The notes under the pieces: generated by a model
Told to the model about the DNA's origin: nothing
The model's database searches: none
The model's input: the letters and a program-made list of their open reading frames with translations, nothing else
Shown: one piece after another, positions 1 through 9,071 of the stretch
Numbering within the stretch: the first letter of the stretch is position 1
Layout: each line of letters starts with the position of its first letter
Made by a program: the position numbers and the translations under genes
From: Lentisphaeria bacterium
GTDB taxonomy: Bacteria; Verrucomicrobiota; Lentisphaeria; Victivallales; Victivallaceae
Direction: 5' to 3'
NCBI GenBank assembly: GCA_022009855.1
Contig: CP091727.1
Span: 2,046,001 to 2,110,000 of the forward strand
Length of the DNA stretch: 64,000 nt

Positions 1-22
1 GAAGCGTCTCACCCCTCACGTA

Positions 23-597
23 TCAGCCCCGAAACCCGGTGCCGCACTCCTCTTCTCCAAAAACCTCCGCCTGAAAGGTGAACAGCCGGGCCTCCGGCCG
101 TCGCCAGGCATCTTCCGGCAAACCCGCTTTGCGTGAAAGATAGCGCAACGTCGTCTCCCGATCCCAGTGCTGCTCCGGCGCCACCTGCGGCAGAAATACC
201 GCCCCGCGGCCGCCCAGTCGCAAAATAATCCCATCCTGCCCGATTCGGAACTCCTCCGCAGAGGCGATCGGAGACGCCGGAGTCAAAATCGAAAGTTCAA
301 TCAAAATAAACGGCAACTCTTCCGCTTCCAGCGGCGGAAAGCGCGGATCACTCTGCGACGCGTTGATCGCATTTCGAAGCAGATTTTCCCCAGCGGTTCA
401 AACGCTTCAATGTTGCCAATGCAGCCGCGAAGCTCCCCCGCTTCCTTGAGGGTGACGAAGCAGGAACCCGTTTCCGCCAGTCGGGGAAACGGAGGAGGGG
501 CAGGCAGCTCCGCTCCGGCGAGATCCCGCTCCAGAGCCTCCCTGACAAACTGGAGCAACCGAACTCGTTCTGCCCGGGTGAAGGATCGGATCTCCAT
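23..597 (-). CDS. amrA: AMMECR1-domain protein (AmmeMemoRadiSam system protein A)
   Basis: About 191 residues after one frame correction. The N-terminal half carries the AMMECR1 hallmark ELRGCIGNIE at about residues 52-61, and the second half continues with DPRFPPLEAEEL, IELSILTP and a C-terminal QVAPEQHWD segment, all typical of this domain. In many bacteria it is encoded beside a MEMO-domain protein and a radical SAM enzyme; those would lie beyond the window start. The reaction is not established. It follows the lptG-like gene by 26 bases on the same strand, so they may be co-transcribed. The frame breaks at a short C4/T4 stretch (384-391), where one base is missing. The family call is firm; biological role unknown. 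Confidence 0.85.
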
Positions 598-623
598 ACT
601 TTGCCTCCTCCATGCGGAACCGG

Positions 624-1946
624 TCAGTTCCGGTCGTAGTAGATGCGGGCCGCCCCGCAGACAATGAAGCCGATCGTCGGCGCCAGACCGGCGAACATCG
701 GATTGAGAATCCCACCTTTGCCCAGCACCAGAAACACCTGGGCCACCACGATGTAGATCACAATGATCGCCACCGCCGTGATGATCGCCATCAAACTGCC
801 GGTGCGCTCATTCTTCGTCGCCAGCGGAATCCCGAGAAAAACCGCGAGGAAACAGGCCCACGGAAATGCCAGCCGGTAGTAGAACACCGTCATGTAGATC
901 GCCTTGACCCGTTCCGCCAGATTCGGATTGCGCTGGACATAATCCCAGATCACCAGTGTGGGCAGCTCATCCTTTTCCTTGATCGCATTGATGATATCCG
1001 ATGGTGTCTCCGGAATCTCCTCCGCGCTGAAGGCGATCGACCGATAGGAAATCGGATCGTGCATCGTCGAGGTGCCGCGGCTCGCCGTGTACTCGGTTTC
1101 GTCGTTTTTATCGTAACTCAGGAAATTGCCGTCCTGGAAGGTCCAGACGCCGCTGTCTGGATCGAAGGTCACCCGATTCGCGAAGAAATCCACCTTGCGT
1201 CCCTTGAGTTCCGCGGTGATTTCGCGGGTTCTGGCTTCGCGGGAGAGCCCGAGCAACTGCTCGGATTTGAAACGGAATATCTGTTTGATCATTGCCTGCT
1301 GTTCCTGCTCCGGCAGGTCGAGGATGATGCTCCGGATCATGCCGTCGGACCAGAAGGTCTTGACGGTCACATTCTCCTGGGCGCTCCCGGCGGTGAAGGT
1401 TTTGAACAGCCAGTGCCGCTGCTGATCAGAACTGCGGAATGCCAGCAGATTCTGCACGCTTTTCCGTCGGTCGACTACCGCGTCATGAACCCGTTCCGCC
1501 TGTCGTTCGGTGTACGGCACCAGCGCTTCATTGAAGTAAATGTTCACGCCGGTCACCACCAGCCCCACCGCGAAAATCGCGCCGCCGCAGCGGAAGAGCG
1601 ATACCCCGGACGCCCGCATGGCGGTGACCTCCATGTTCTTGCCGAAAGTGGCCATCGTCCACATGCAGCCGAGCAGCATGGTGATCGGCAGGATGAACCG
1701 GACGTTCCCCGGCAGTTTGTAGGCCAGATAGAGCAGGATGCTCCGCCACGGCGCCTTCGCTTCGAGAAAGTCGGAGATGTCGCGGTAGACGTCGCTCAGA
1801 ATGAAGAGAATGACGAAAACCAGCAGCAGAACGCTGTATTTGATGAGAAATTCGCGCAGAATATAGCCATCCAGCTTCGGCAGCGGAAACCAGCGCCGCG
1901 GAAGCAGGGTCAGATCATTGTATTGCAAGTGCTCTTTCTTGTCCAT
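624..1946 (-). CDS. LptF/LptG family permease
   Basis: Intact, 440 residues from the internal Met at 1946, chosen because the preceding seven codons lack family similarity. N-terminal membrane helices (about residues 20-120), a central soluble periplasmic domain (about 125-330) and C-terminal helices (about 335-430) give the YjgP/YjgQ architecture. Such proteins form the transmembrane part of the LptBFG transporter that extracts lipopolysaccharide from the inner membrane and passes it to LptC and the outer membrane. Only one permease is present here, and no LptA, LptB or LptC, so I do not choose between LptF and LptG. Divergent from the rhamnosidase gene; upstream of amrA. Confidence 0.85.
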   Translation of the reverse strand: MDKKEHLQYNDLTLLPRRWFPLPKLDGYILREFLIKYSVLLLVFVILFILSDVYRDISDFLEAKAPWRSILLYLAYKLPGNVRFILPITMLLGCMWTMATFGKNMEVTAMRASGVSLFRCGGAIFAVGLVVTGVNIYFNEALVPYTERQAERVHDAVVDRRKSVQNLLAFRSSDQQRHWLFKTFTAGSAQENVTVKTFWSDGMIRSIILDLPEQEQQAMIKQIFRFKSEQLLGLSREARTREITAELKGRKVDFFANRVTFDPDSGVWTFQDGNFLSYDKNDETEYTASRGTSTMHDPISYRSIAFSAEEIPETPSDIINAIKEKDELPTLVIWDYVQRNPNLAERVKAIYMTVFYYRLAFPWACFLAVFLGIPLATKNERTGSLMAIITAVAIIVIYIVVAQVFLVLGKGGILNPMFAGLAPTIGFIVCGAARIYYDRN

Positions 1947-2075
1947 GAGCACTAATATACACCGCAATCACAACAAAAAAAGTTCCCGGAGCATTTTTTC
2001 TCGCAAAAAGTCGGGGAATGGTGCGCGGAGCCTTGCGGTCGCGGAAGAAAAAGCGGAAAATCTTCGCTCCGGCGG

Positions 2076-2104
2076 TTGACAAATCCCGGTTTCGGCTTCA
2101 TACT
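2076..2104 (+). promoter_or_regulatory. Predicted sigma-70 promoter of the GH78-like gene
   Basis: TTGACA at 2076-2081, a 17-base spacer and CATACT at 2099-2104, about 70 bases before the chosen start at 2176. A reading frame can be opened with the TTG of this -35 box, but the strong promoter match makes that start unlikely. Confidence 0.6.
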
Positions 2105-2175
2105 AACATGGGATGATCCGAATCGTTCAAATCCCGGCGCCGGTGGGCCGCCGGAGGAATACGGGAGGTGGAACC

Positions 2176-4980
2176 ATGGCGAATGTGAAACTGCCGAATC
2201 GAATTTACGGGAACTGGATCTGGAAAAATCCCTTCTCAATCTGCCCGACAGTTTTCTCCTGATGCGTCGGGAGTTCGTCTGCCCCAGCGTCGGGCTTGAG
2301 ACCAACCTCTGGATCAGCGCCAACAGCGCCTATCAGCTTTTCATCAACGGCCGTCTGGTCGGCTTCGGGCCGCGCGCCCACCAGTCCTGCGGCACCAGTT
2401 ACATCGACCAGCACGAACTCACCTTCTATCTCGAGGCCGGCATCAACGTCATCGCCGTCCAGGTCTACTACAATTCCGAACTTGCCGCTCCCAACCGGCG
2501 CACTCCCGGACTCTGGTGCCAGATGGAGTCATCGCGTCAGGAGATTCTCTGCTCCGACGACTCCTGGCACATTCTCGAAGGGGAGTGTTTCTGCGGCCCC
2601 AGGGCGAGAATCAGCGCCGAGCAGGGGCTGACCCAGTTTTTCCGCTCATCGATGTGTCCGCGCAAATGGACTCACCAGATGTACATGCCCGATCACTCCT
2701 GGACGCGCCCGGACCACATGGTACCGGTGGGGGAGTTCGGTTCCCGGCTCGAACTGCATCCGCTTGCCCCGGCTGCGATTTCCGACGAGCATCCGCTCTT
2801 CGAACCGGTTGAACGCGGCCGTATCATCGCTCCGCCGAACTGGACGCAGGTGAGGTTTCGCGACTGTTCGGGCAAGTGGCGGGAAACCTTTGCCGCCGGA
2901 AGTTATCTTTTCTGCGAAGAAGCGCAGGAGCTGCCGGTGCGGATCTTTACGGATGATCCGTTCAAATTCTTCTGCAACAACAATCTGGTCTGTTCCGGAA
3001 GTCATCGTGACGGCAGCGAGGGGGGATGTCCTGCCCCTTCGCGCCGGCTGGAACCGGCTGGTGCTGGTTCAGGAGCCGGGCCGCCATTCGATGGGGTTTC
3101 TGCTGATCTTCCCCGGAGAGCTGGATGACGATACGATCCGCATCTACCAGGACATGGTCGAAAACGCTCCCGCCGCCTGGAATATGGCCGGACCGCTCAA
3201 GATGACGCTGGAGGAGGCGACTCCTTCGCTTCATTTCGAACGGCTTCAGGTGCAGAGCTATTTCCCAACCATGGGGGATCTTACTGATCCGGCGGATATC
3301 CTGGCAAACTGTCTCATGCAACCGGAGGACTCCCCGGTGCTGAATCAGCCGCTCCAGACCGGCGATTACCTCATCTACCGCCTCGACATTGTCCGGTACG
3401 GTTTCGTGCGGTTCTATTTTGACGCTTCCGAAGATGACATCATCGACATCACGGTCGGACTGCGGCGGACCGCTTCCGGCGGCGTTTCTGCCGGAGACGG
3501 CATTCGCGGGACCGGGACGCTGATTCATCGCGGGGGCAAGACCACCTACCTGACTTTCATTCCCGCGGACTGCCTCTATGTAATGGTGTCGATTCGACGA
3601 GCCGCGGGGCATGTGCTGGTGGAGAGCGTCAGCTTTGAAGAGCTGGTCCGGCATGAACGGCATGAAAGTCTTTTCCGCTGTTCCGACGAACTGCTCAACC
3701 GTTTCTGGGAGACCGGCCGTCAGACGCTCCGCCGTTCGGCGGCTTTCGTGCCGCTTTCGGAGTCTCGGGCGGACTACGACTGCTACATGCTCGACGCCTA
3801 TATTGATGCGGCCAACATGGCGTCGGCCTTCGGCGACTTCGATTACATGGCCGCGCGGCTCCGACAGTTTTCGGATGCCCAGCTGGAGAACGGCGAGATT
3901 CCGGCGTTGACCTACGGCGTCCGCCACGCCTCGCAAATCCACCATCTCTTCTTCTATCCGGTGTGGATGAATTACAACTACCGCTTCAGCGCGAACCTCG
4001 TCGAACTTGAGCGCGCGGTCCCGAACCTCGATCTTCTGCGGGAGTATTTCGAAGCTCTGCTCGATGAATCGACCGGGTTGCTGGTTGATGTGGAAAGTCG
4101 TTTTGCGCTGCAGAGCCGGCTCTCTTACGGCGATTTCCAGCCCGGAGAGACGCCGACCTATCTCAATGCGCTATTCTGCCGGTTCCTGCTTTCGGCCGCG
4201 GAGATCTACCGGGTGGTCAACCAGCCTCTGGTTGCCGCCAGATGCGTCAAGCTGGCGCAGAAGGTGGCGGAGGCGTTGCGTGAGCGGAATTTCGATCCGG
4301 AGAAGAAGCTCTTCGCCCGCTGGAACCTGGACAGTCCGCGTCATCCGGACGACAATCTTTTCGCCAATTTCTGCGCAGTGTTCGGCGGAGTGCTGCCGCT
4401 TGAAGCGTTCGAACACTTTTTCTTCTCCTTCTTCAATTTCGATCCGCCGTTCGACCGGAGTGAGGAGTCGCATCATCCCTATTTCCACTTTCTCTTTCTG
4501 GAGATGATGTTTGCGCTCGGTCAACGGGACTGGGCGTTCCGTTATTTCCGCGATTACTGGGAACGGCGGCTGTGCGGCGACTCCGGTGCATGGCGGGCTT
4601 CGCTCGACAGTCTCGATCCGGCTCCCACCAAATTCTCCGATGGAAGCTGTGTTTCACCCAACATTTTCCTGCTCCGGGAGGTGGTGGGAATCCGCATTGC
4701 GGAAGCCGGCCATACAGTTATCTACTTCTCCCCCGCCCTGAATCAGGTGGACTGGGCCGAAGCGGTCATCCCGATGGCTCGCGGCAGGCTCAAGGTGAAA
4801 TGGGAAAAATTGACCGATGGATCGCTCGATGTGACGCTCGATGCGAACATTCAGGTCAAGATTCTTCCGGAAATGACGCACAGCCAGCTTCGGAACACCA
4901 CGTTCCGCCTCGGCGAAAAGGTGACGCTGCTCGATCCGCCCGCCGACCTGGTCGACGACGTGGAGGAGCCCGCCGAATAA
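2176..4980 (+). CDS. GH78-like alpha-L-rhamnosidase family glycosidase
   Basis: About 934 residues after two corrections (A5 at 2224-2228 lacks one base; G6 at 3020-3025 has one extra). The start is ATG 2176 with GGGAGG seven bases upstream. The N-terminal third has a beta-sandwich lectin-like region (WISANSAYQLFINGRLVGFGP) as in bacterial rhamnosidases, followed by a long helical six-hairpin catalytic region with acidic stretches around SESRADYDCY and a short beta C-terminal domain. No signal peptide is seen, suggesting cytoplasmic hydrolysis of imported rhamnosides or related sugars. It converges on the GH42-like gene, 17 bases apart. The family assignment is by overall architecture; substrate not shown. 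Confidence 0.6.
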
Positions 4981-4997
4981 CTCCGGCCGTGTTCGCG

Positions 4998-6859
4998 TCA
5001 GCGGTATTCCAGCTGGAAGAGCAGGGTCTGCGGGCCGGCGAATTCGCAGTGGATTCGGTCGGTCTTCTCCAGCTGGATGTTTCCGTCGAAAAGCTCCGTT
5101 ATCGCGGCTGCATGCCGTGGCAGGCGGATTTCGCAGCCGCCGGGGCCGCCGCTGTGGACCATCAGCAGGTCCTCTGCCGCCCAGACAGGTATCGGCATGT
5201 CGCAGTAGAGGTGCACACCGGCGTTGCGCGCGAATTCCCGCAGCGTCTCCGGGGTGAGTGTGTCGAACTGCGGGCAATAGGCGGAAAGCCAGCCGTTACG
5301 CGGAACCGGTTCCCCGGGGACTCCGAAGGAGAAGCCGGTGAGTTCCCGCATCGCCGTTTCCGACCACTGTTTGCCGTTGGAGAGTGCGGCGCCGTGGAGC
5401 CAGAGAATGGTCCGGCCGTCGCGGAAGAGATAAGACTCCAGCAGGGAGCGTTTCTCTGGTGTCACCTCATAGAGCGCGGGCAGAATCACCAGTTTAAAGC
5501 GGTTGAGTTCTGCGATCCGGGGGAGGTCGGAGAGCGTATAGACCCGGTACGGGGTGCCGAGCCGGTTGCAGCAGCGGAGCAGGGGCTGTATGAGTTTTCT
5601 GGTAAAATTGTCATCTGACTCATCGTCCACATAGCGAAGACTCGCCGGGTCGACGATGACGGCGATTTCGGCGTCCGGCTGGCGGTTTTGGTCGGCGAAC
5701 CGCTCCCAGAGTTGTTTGAATCGGGCGATCTCCCGGAGTGTTTCCCTGCCGATGAAGAATTTTCCCCACATGTCGAACCACCAGAGGGAGGTACCGTGGA
5801 AGAGGGAACGGCAGAATTCGCGTCGCAGACCGGCGATGTCTTCCGCCTCATTCTTCCAGAGCATCGGCATCCAGGTGAGTTTGGTGTAGGCGTTCAACTC
5901 CAGGTTGGCGGTATGAGTCCGGTGGTCGCATTCGTGGAGGCAGCCTTTGCCGGCGAGGTGGAGCGAACCGTTCGGCGTCATGAATCCACCGCCGCCGCCG
6001 AGTTCGCGGTCCTGATAGGATCCGGGACTGATGAGAAAATTGACCTGGTCTGAAGCGAGAATTTTTTCATAGGCGAGATGGCCTGCCTGGACCAGTCTTC
6101 TGTTGCTGAGTTCCAGAACGTAGCCGTAAAAGACTCCGATCTGCTTCTCCGCCGGAATCAGGGCGCGGGCCGCTTCGGCGAACCGGAGAATGGAATCCGC
6201 CACCAGTTCGCTGTGGAACTGCCAGTAGCGAAGCGCTTCGGCGTCCTCCTGTGGATCGCGAAGCCCGTTGTGAGGGGCATGAAAACGCTTTACGTAAGAG
6301 GGAATGCATTCCGGTTTCTTTTCGCCGCGCGCATTTACCCACTCCCGGTATCGATTCAGTTTCTGGAGGGATTCGCGGCCGTTGGAATAGTCCATCCATT
6401 CATCGGTGGTGCCGCAGGCGAGGATGTAGCAGCATATCAGATTGCCGTATTTTTTCTTCGGCGTGGCGGATCAGCGCCTCCATGTAGTTGCGAGTCGCTT
6501 CGAACCAGGCGGGAGATGCAAGCGCATCGGTGAGCGAGAGGAAACTGTCGGCGGGGCCGCAGTGGGCGACGTTGAGGCGGCGTGCCAGCCAAGAGGGAGA
6601 GTTGAGGTCCACCATGCAGAGAATTTCCGGATTCGGAGAGATTTTCTTCACATCTTCGATCTGCTGATCGAACGGGGTGAAGTCGTAGACGTTCGGCGCA
6701 AGCCAGGTGGGGGCGTATTCTGAATAGGGTTCGCCGAGCGAGTTGGTGCTGTGAGCGGGGAAAACGCAGAATTGATTGACGCCTGCCGCAGTGAAATCCT
6801 GCATCGCGCTGAACTCTTTCCGAAAGGAACGATAAGCGAAAAAACGGTTTCCGGTTCAT
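4998..6859 (-). CDS. GH42-like (clan GH-A) glycoside hydrolase, beta-galactosidase-like
   Basis: About 619 residues after removal of two extra bases (T6 on the plus strand at 6450-6455 and A6 at 6839-6844). The start at 6859 has AGGAGG eight bases upstream. The corrected N-terminus reads as a TIM-barrel (AAGVNQFCVFPAH; DFTPFDQQIEDVKK; MVDLNSPSWL), with a middle region SLWWFDMWGKFF and a trimerisation-like Rossmann segment (AEIAVIVDPASL, LVILPALYEVT) typical of GH42 beta-galactosidases. It lacks a secretion signal. The catalytic glutamates cannot be assigned with certainty. It probably belongs with the adjacent rhamnosidase-like gene to plant or host glycan use. Confidence 0.5.
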
Positions 6860-7003
6860 GAATCTTTCCTCCTGCCTGAGGGCAATGGGTTTGATTTTTA
6901 TTTTATATTATTAAATATATATTTTTTAATTATTTATTATTAAAATAGCGCCGAAGAAATGAAATGCAAGTCTGCTGCTGAAAAAAGGAAAAAAGTCGGT
7001 CGT

Positions 7004-7775
7004 AAGCGCGTTCATCGCGGCGAGCACTTCCCACGGCTTGTTCTCCGAGGCCCGTAAAGCGCGTTCATCGCCGCGAAGTACGTCTCTACGGCTTTGACCG
7101 CGCACCGTAAAACGCGGTCAGCGCCGCGAAGTACGTCTCTACGGCTTTGACCGCGCACCGTAAAGCGCGTTCATCGCCGCGAAGTACGTCTCTACGGCTT
7201 TGACCGCGCACCGTAAAGCGCGTTCATCGCCGCGAAGTACGTCTCTACGGCTTTGACCGCGCACCGTAAAGCGCGGTCAGCGCCGCGAGCGCATGTGAGA
7301 GAACTGCTTTGCGTTCCGCAAAGCAGCAAGGAGCGATTGCGACGCAGTCGAACGGAGTCGAGCGGAGCCACTCCGGCGATTGAGGAGTTGGCGGGCGAAG
7401 CCCGACAAGTAAAACCCGCAGGGCCGCGTGCGGATCAGTATCAACCCGGCTCCGACTTCTCACGGGCGGGGGAGGTCTGGAGGGCGACCGGCCCTCCGGC
7501 TCCCACGAGCAACATTTTCTCACAGAAGGTCAGCCTGCCGCCCCCCATACCGACCATACACAGCAGAAGTCGGAAATTTCCGCTCCGGTATCGTTCACGC
7601 CCATTCGAAGAGGTCTGGAGGGCGCCCGGCCCTCCGGCTCCCACGAGCATCATTTTCTCACAGAAGGTCAGCCTGCCGCCCCCATACCGACCATACACAG
7701 CAGAAGTCGGAAATTTCCGCTCCGGTATCGTTCACGCCCATTCGCGACTCACGAGCAACATTTCCTTTCTGTCAC
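7004..7775 (+). repeat. Left arm of a long inverted repeat
   Basis: From about 7004 the sequence is matched, inverted, by 8467-9000. Shared blocks in order are AAGCGCG, GAGCACTTCCCACGGCTTG, the 53-base repeats, a perfect hairpin CTGCTTTGCG/CGCAAAGCAG (7304-7326), CGGGC-GAA-GCCCG (7392-7404), and two 138-base direct repeats starting at 7472 and 7610 that each hold a GGAGGGC/GCCCTCC hairpin. An open frame runs through this arm but also appears mirrored in the other arm, so it is most likely a by-product of the repeat. The inner boundary near 7775 is approximate. Confidence 0.85.
7018..7290 (+). repeat. 53-base tandem repeat array in the left arm
   Basis: Units start at 7018 (variant), 7071, 7124, 7177 and 7230, with a partial unit at 7283; the spacing is exactly 53 bases. 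Units end alternately in GCGTTCAT or GCGGTCAG. In the latter, GACCGCGC and GCGCGGTC can pair around an eight-base loop. The right arm carries inverted units with a period of 52-53 bases (gcggcg at 8826, 8879, 8931, 8983). No spacers of variable sequence lie between units. Confidence 0.9.
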
Positions 7776-7911
7776 GCGATGTTTTTTTCTCTTCACGAAG
7801 TTGAGAACATGCATGCAATTTGTCGATACACCCAGCTTGCAAAAAAAGGAAAATCAGGATTATACTTGATGCAAAATAAGGATAAGGCAGTGTCAATTCC
7901 GGAGGCGGCGA

Positions 7912-8425
7912 ATGAGATTTTTAAAAACGCACAGCTGGGCCTTTATCGTGACGGCAAATATCCTGCTGGCATCTGTTTTCGCCAAAAATATGATAAGTTC
8001 TCCTCTCGATTATGATTTCTCATGTTCCTATGGCGTACCTCTGGCGATATGGGAAACGTATTCACAAGATCAGGTGGAACATTTTCAATTCATCAGCGGA
8101 GCTTACAAAGGTAAGTGCGGTTCGTATTGGTGACCGCTCTGCCATATTGAATTTTTTTATTGACGCAATTATCTCTCTTGTGGTATTTTATCTTTTGTTG
8201 AAATCGGAAAAAGAAAGCCGGGGAGTGTGTCTGTTGCGAAAATATTCCTTTATTTTAACGCTTCTTCTTTCGTTTTCATTATGGGCAAATGTTTTTATCA
8301 GCTGGGAGAATACCATATATCGTCTTTTATATTTAGCTGCGGTCTCTCTTGAAACAGTTTTGATTTTGTTGGCGATAATCAAAACTGTTGCTGTCTGGAA
8401 AATCCGACTTCCGTGTGGTACGTGA
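7912..8425 (+). CDS. Orphan AT-rich small membrane protein inside the inverted repeat
   Basis: I do not recognise this protein. About 170 residues after removing one extra G at 8110-8111, which joins a first part ending ISGAYK to a second part SAVRIGDRSAILNFF. The start ATG 7912 has GGAGGCGG just upstream. The N-terminus has one hydrophobic segment (about residues 8-26); the second half has three more (FFIDAIISLVVFYLLL; YSFILTLLLSFSLWANVF; LLYLAAVSLETVLILLAII). Base composition is clearly more AT-rich than the flanks, suggesting horizontal origin. It is the only gene between the two repeat arms, so it is the candidate cargo of that element. Confidence 0.6.
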
Positions 8426-8466
8426 ACGGAGTAGAGGCGAAATGCAAAACTTTGGAGAGAAAATAA

Positions 8467-9000
8467 TGGTTGTGGGAGCCGGAGGGCCGGTCTCCCTCCG
8501 GACCTCTTCGATGGGAGAAGACAGTGCTGAGGCGGGAAATTCCGACTTCTGTAGTGCGTAGTCGGTATGGAGGCGGCAGGGTGATCTTCTGTGAGAAAAT
8601 GTTGCTCGTGGGAGCCGGAGGGCCGGTCTCCTCCGGACCTCTTCGCCCGTGAGAAGTCTGAGCCGGGTTGATACTGATCCGCACGCGGCCCTGCGGGTTT
8701 TACTTGTCGGGCTTCGCCCGCCAACTCCTCAATCGCCGGAGCGGCTCCGCTCGACTCCGTTCGACTGCGTCGCAATCGCTCCTTGCTGCTTTGCGGAACG
8801 CAAAGCAGTTCTCTCACATGCGCTCGCGGCGCTGACCGCGCTTTACGGTGCGCAGTCAAAGCCGTAGAGACGTACTTCGCGGCGCTGACCGCGCTTTAGG
8901 GCCTCGGAGAACAAGCCGCAGGATGCGCTCGCGGCGCTGACCGCGCTTTAGGGCCTCGGAGAACAAGCCGTGGGAAGTGCTCGCGGCGCTGACCGCGCTT
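8467..9000 (-). repeat. Right arm of the long inverted repeat
   Basis: Inverted counterpart of 7004-7775. It contains two copies of the block gtgggagccggagggcc (near 8472 and 8610), the palindrome-rich central segment and three to four 52-53 base units. It has fewer tandem units than the left arm and several substitutions. Its outer edge lies only eight bases from the secA terminator. Confidence 0.85.
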
Positions 9001-9008
9001 GTGTGGAC

Positions 9009-9049
9009 AAAAAACTCCCCCGGAATTCAGTTTCCTGTTCCGGAGGAGT
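9009..9049 (-). terminator. Intrinsic terminator of secA
   Basis: On the minus strand a 12-base-pair stem, ACTCCTCCGGAA with TTCCGGGGGAGT (one G-T pair), is followed by six T. It lies 23 bases after the secA stop codon. Confidence 0.85.
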
Positions 9050-9071
9050 ATTTTGATTTTTCGTTGTGCGG

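Noticed and set aside
2076..2090. TTG start for the GH78-like gene at 2076
   Set aside because: The TTG is part of a TTGACA -35 box with a well-spaced -10, and ATG 2176 with GGGAGG opens the conserved frame after correction of one missing A.
7018..7290. CRISPR array
   Set aside because: The 53-base units are contiguous and have no unique spacers, and no cas genes are in the window.
7253..7804. An apparent 183-residue frame (MTAHRKARSAPRAH...) in the left arm, also in the right arm (8188-8859)
   Set aside because: It exists because the arms are inverted copies; it is arginine-rich, has no recognisable domain, runs across tandem repeats and differs between arms by repeat structure rather than by protein-like substitution.
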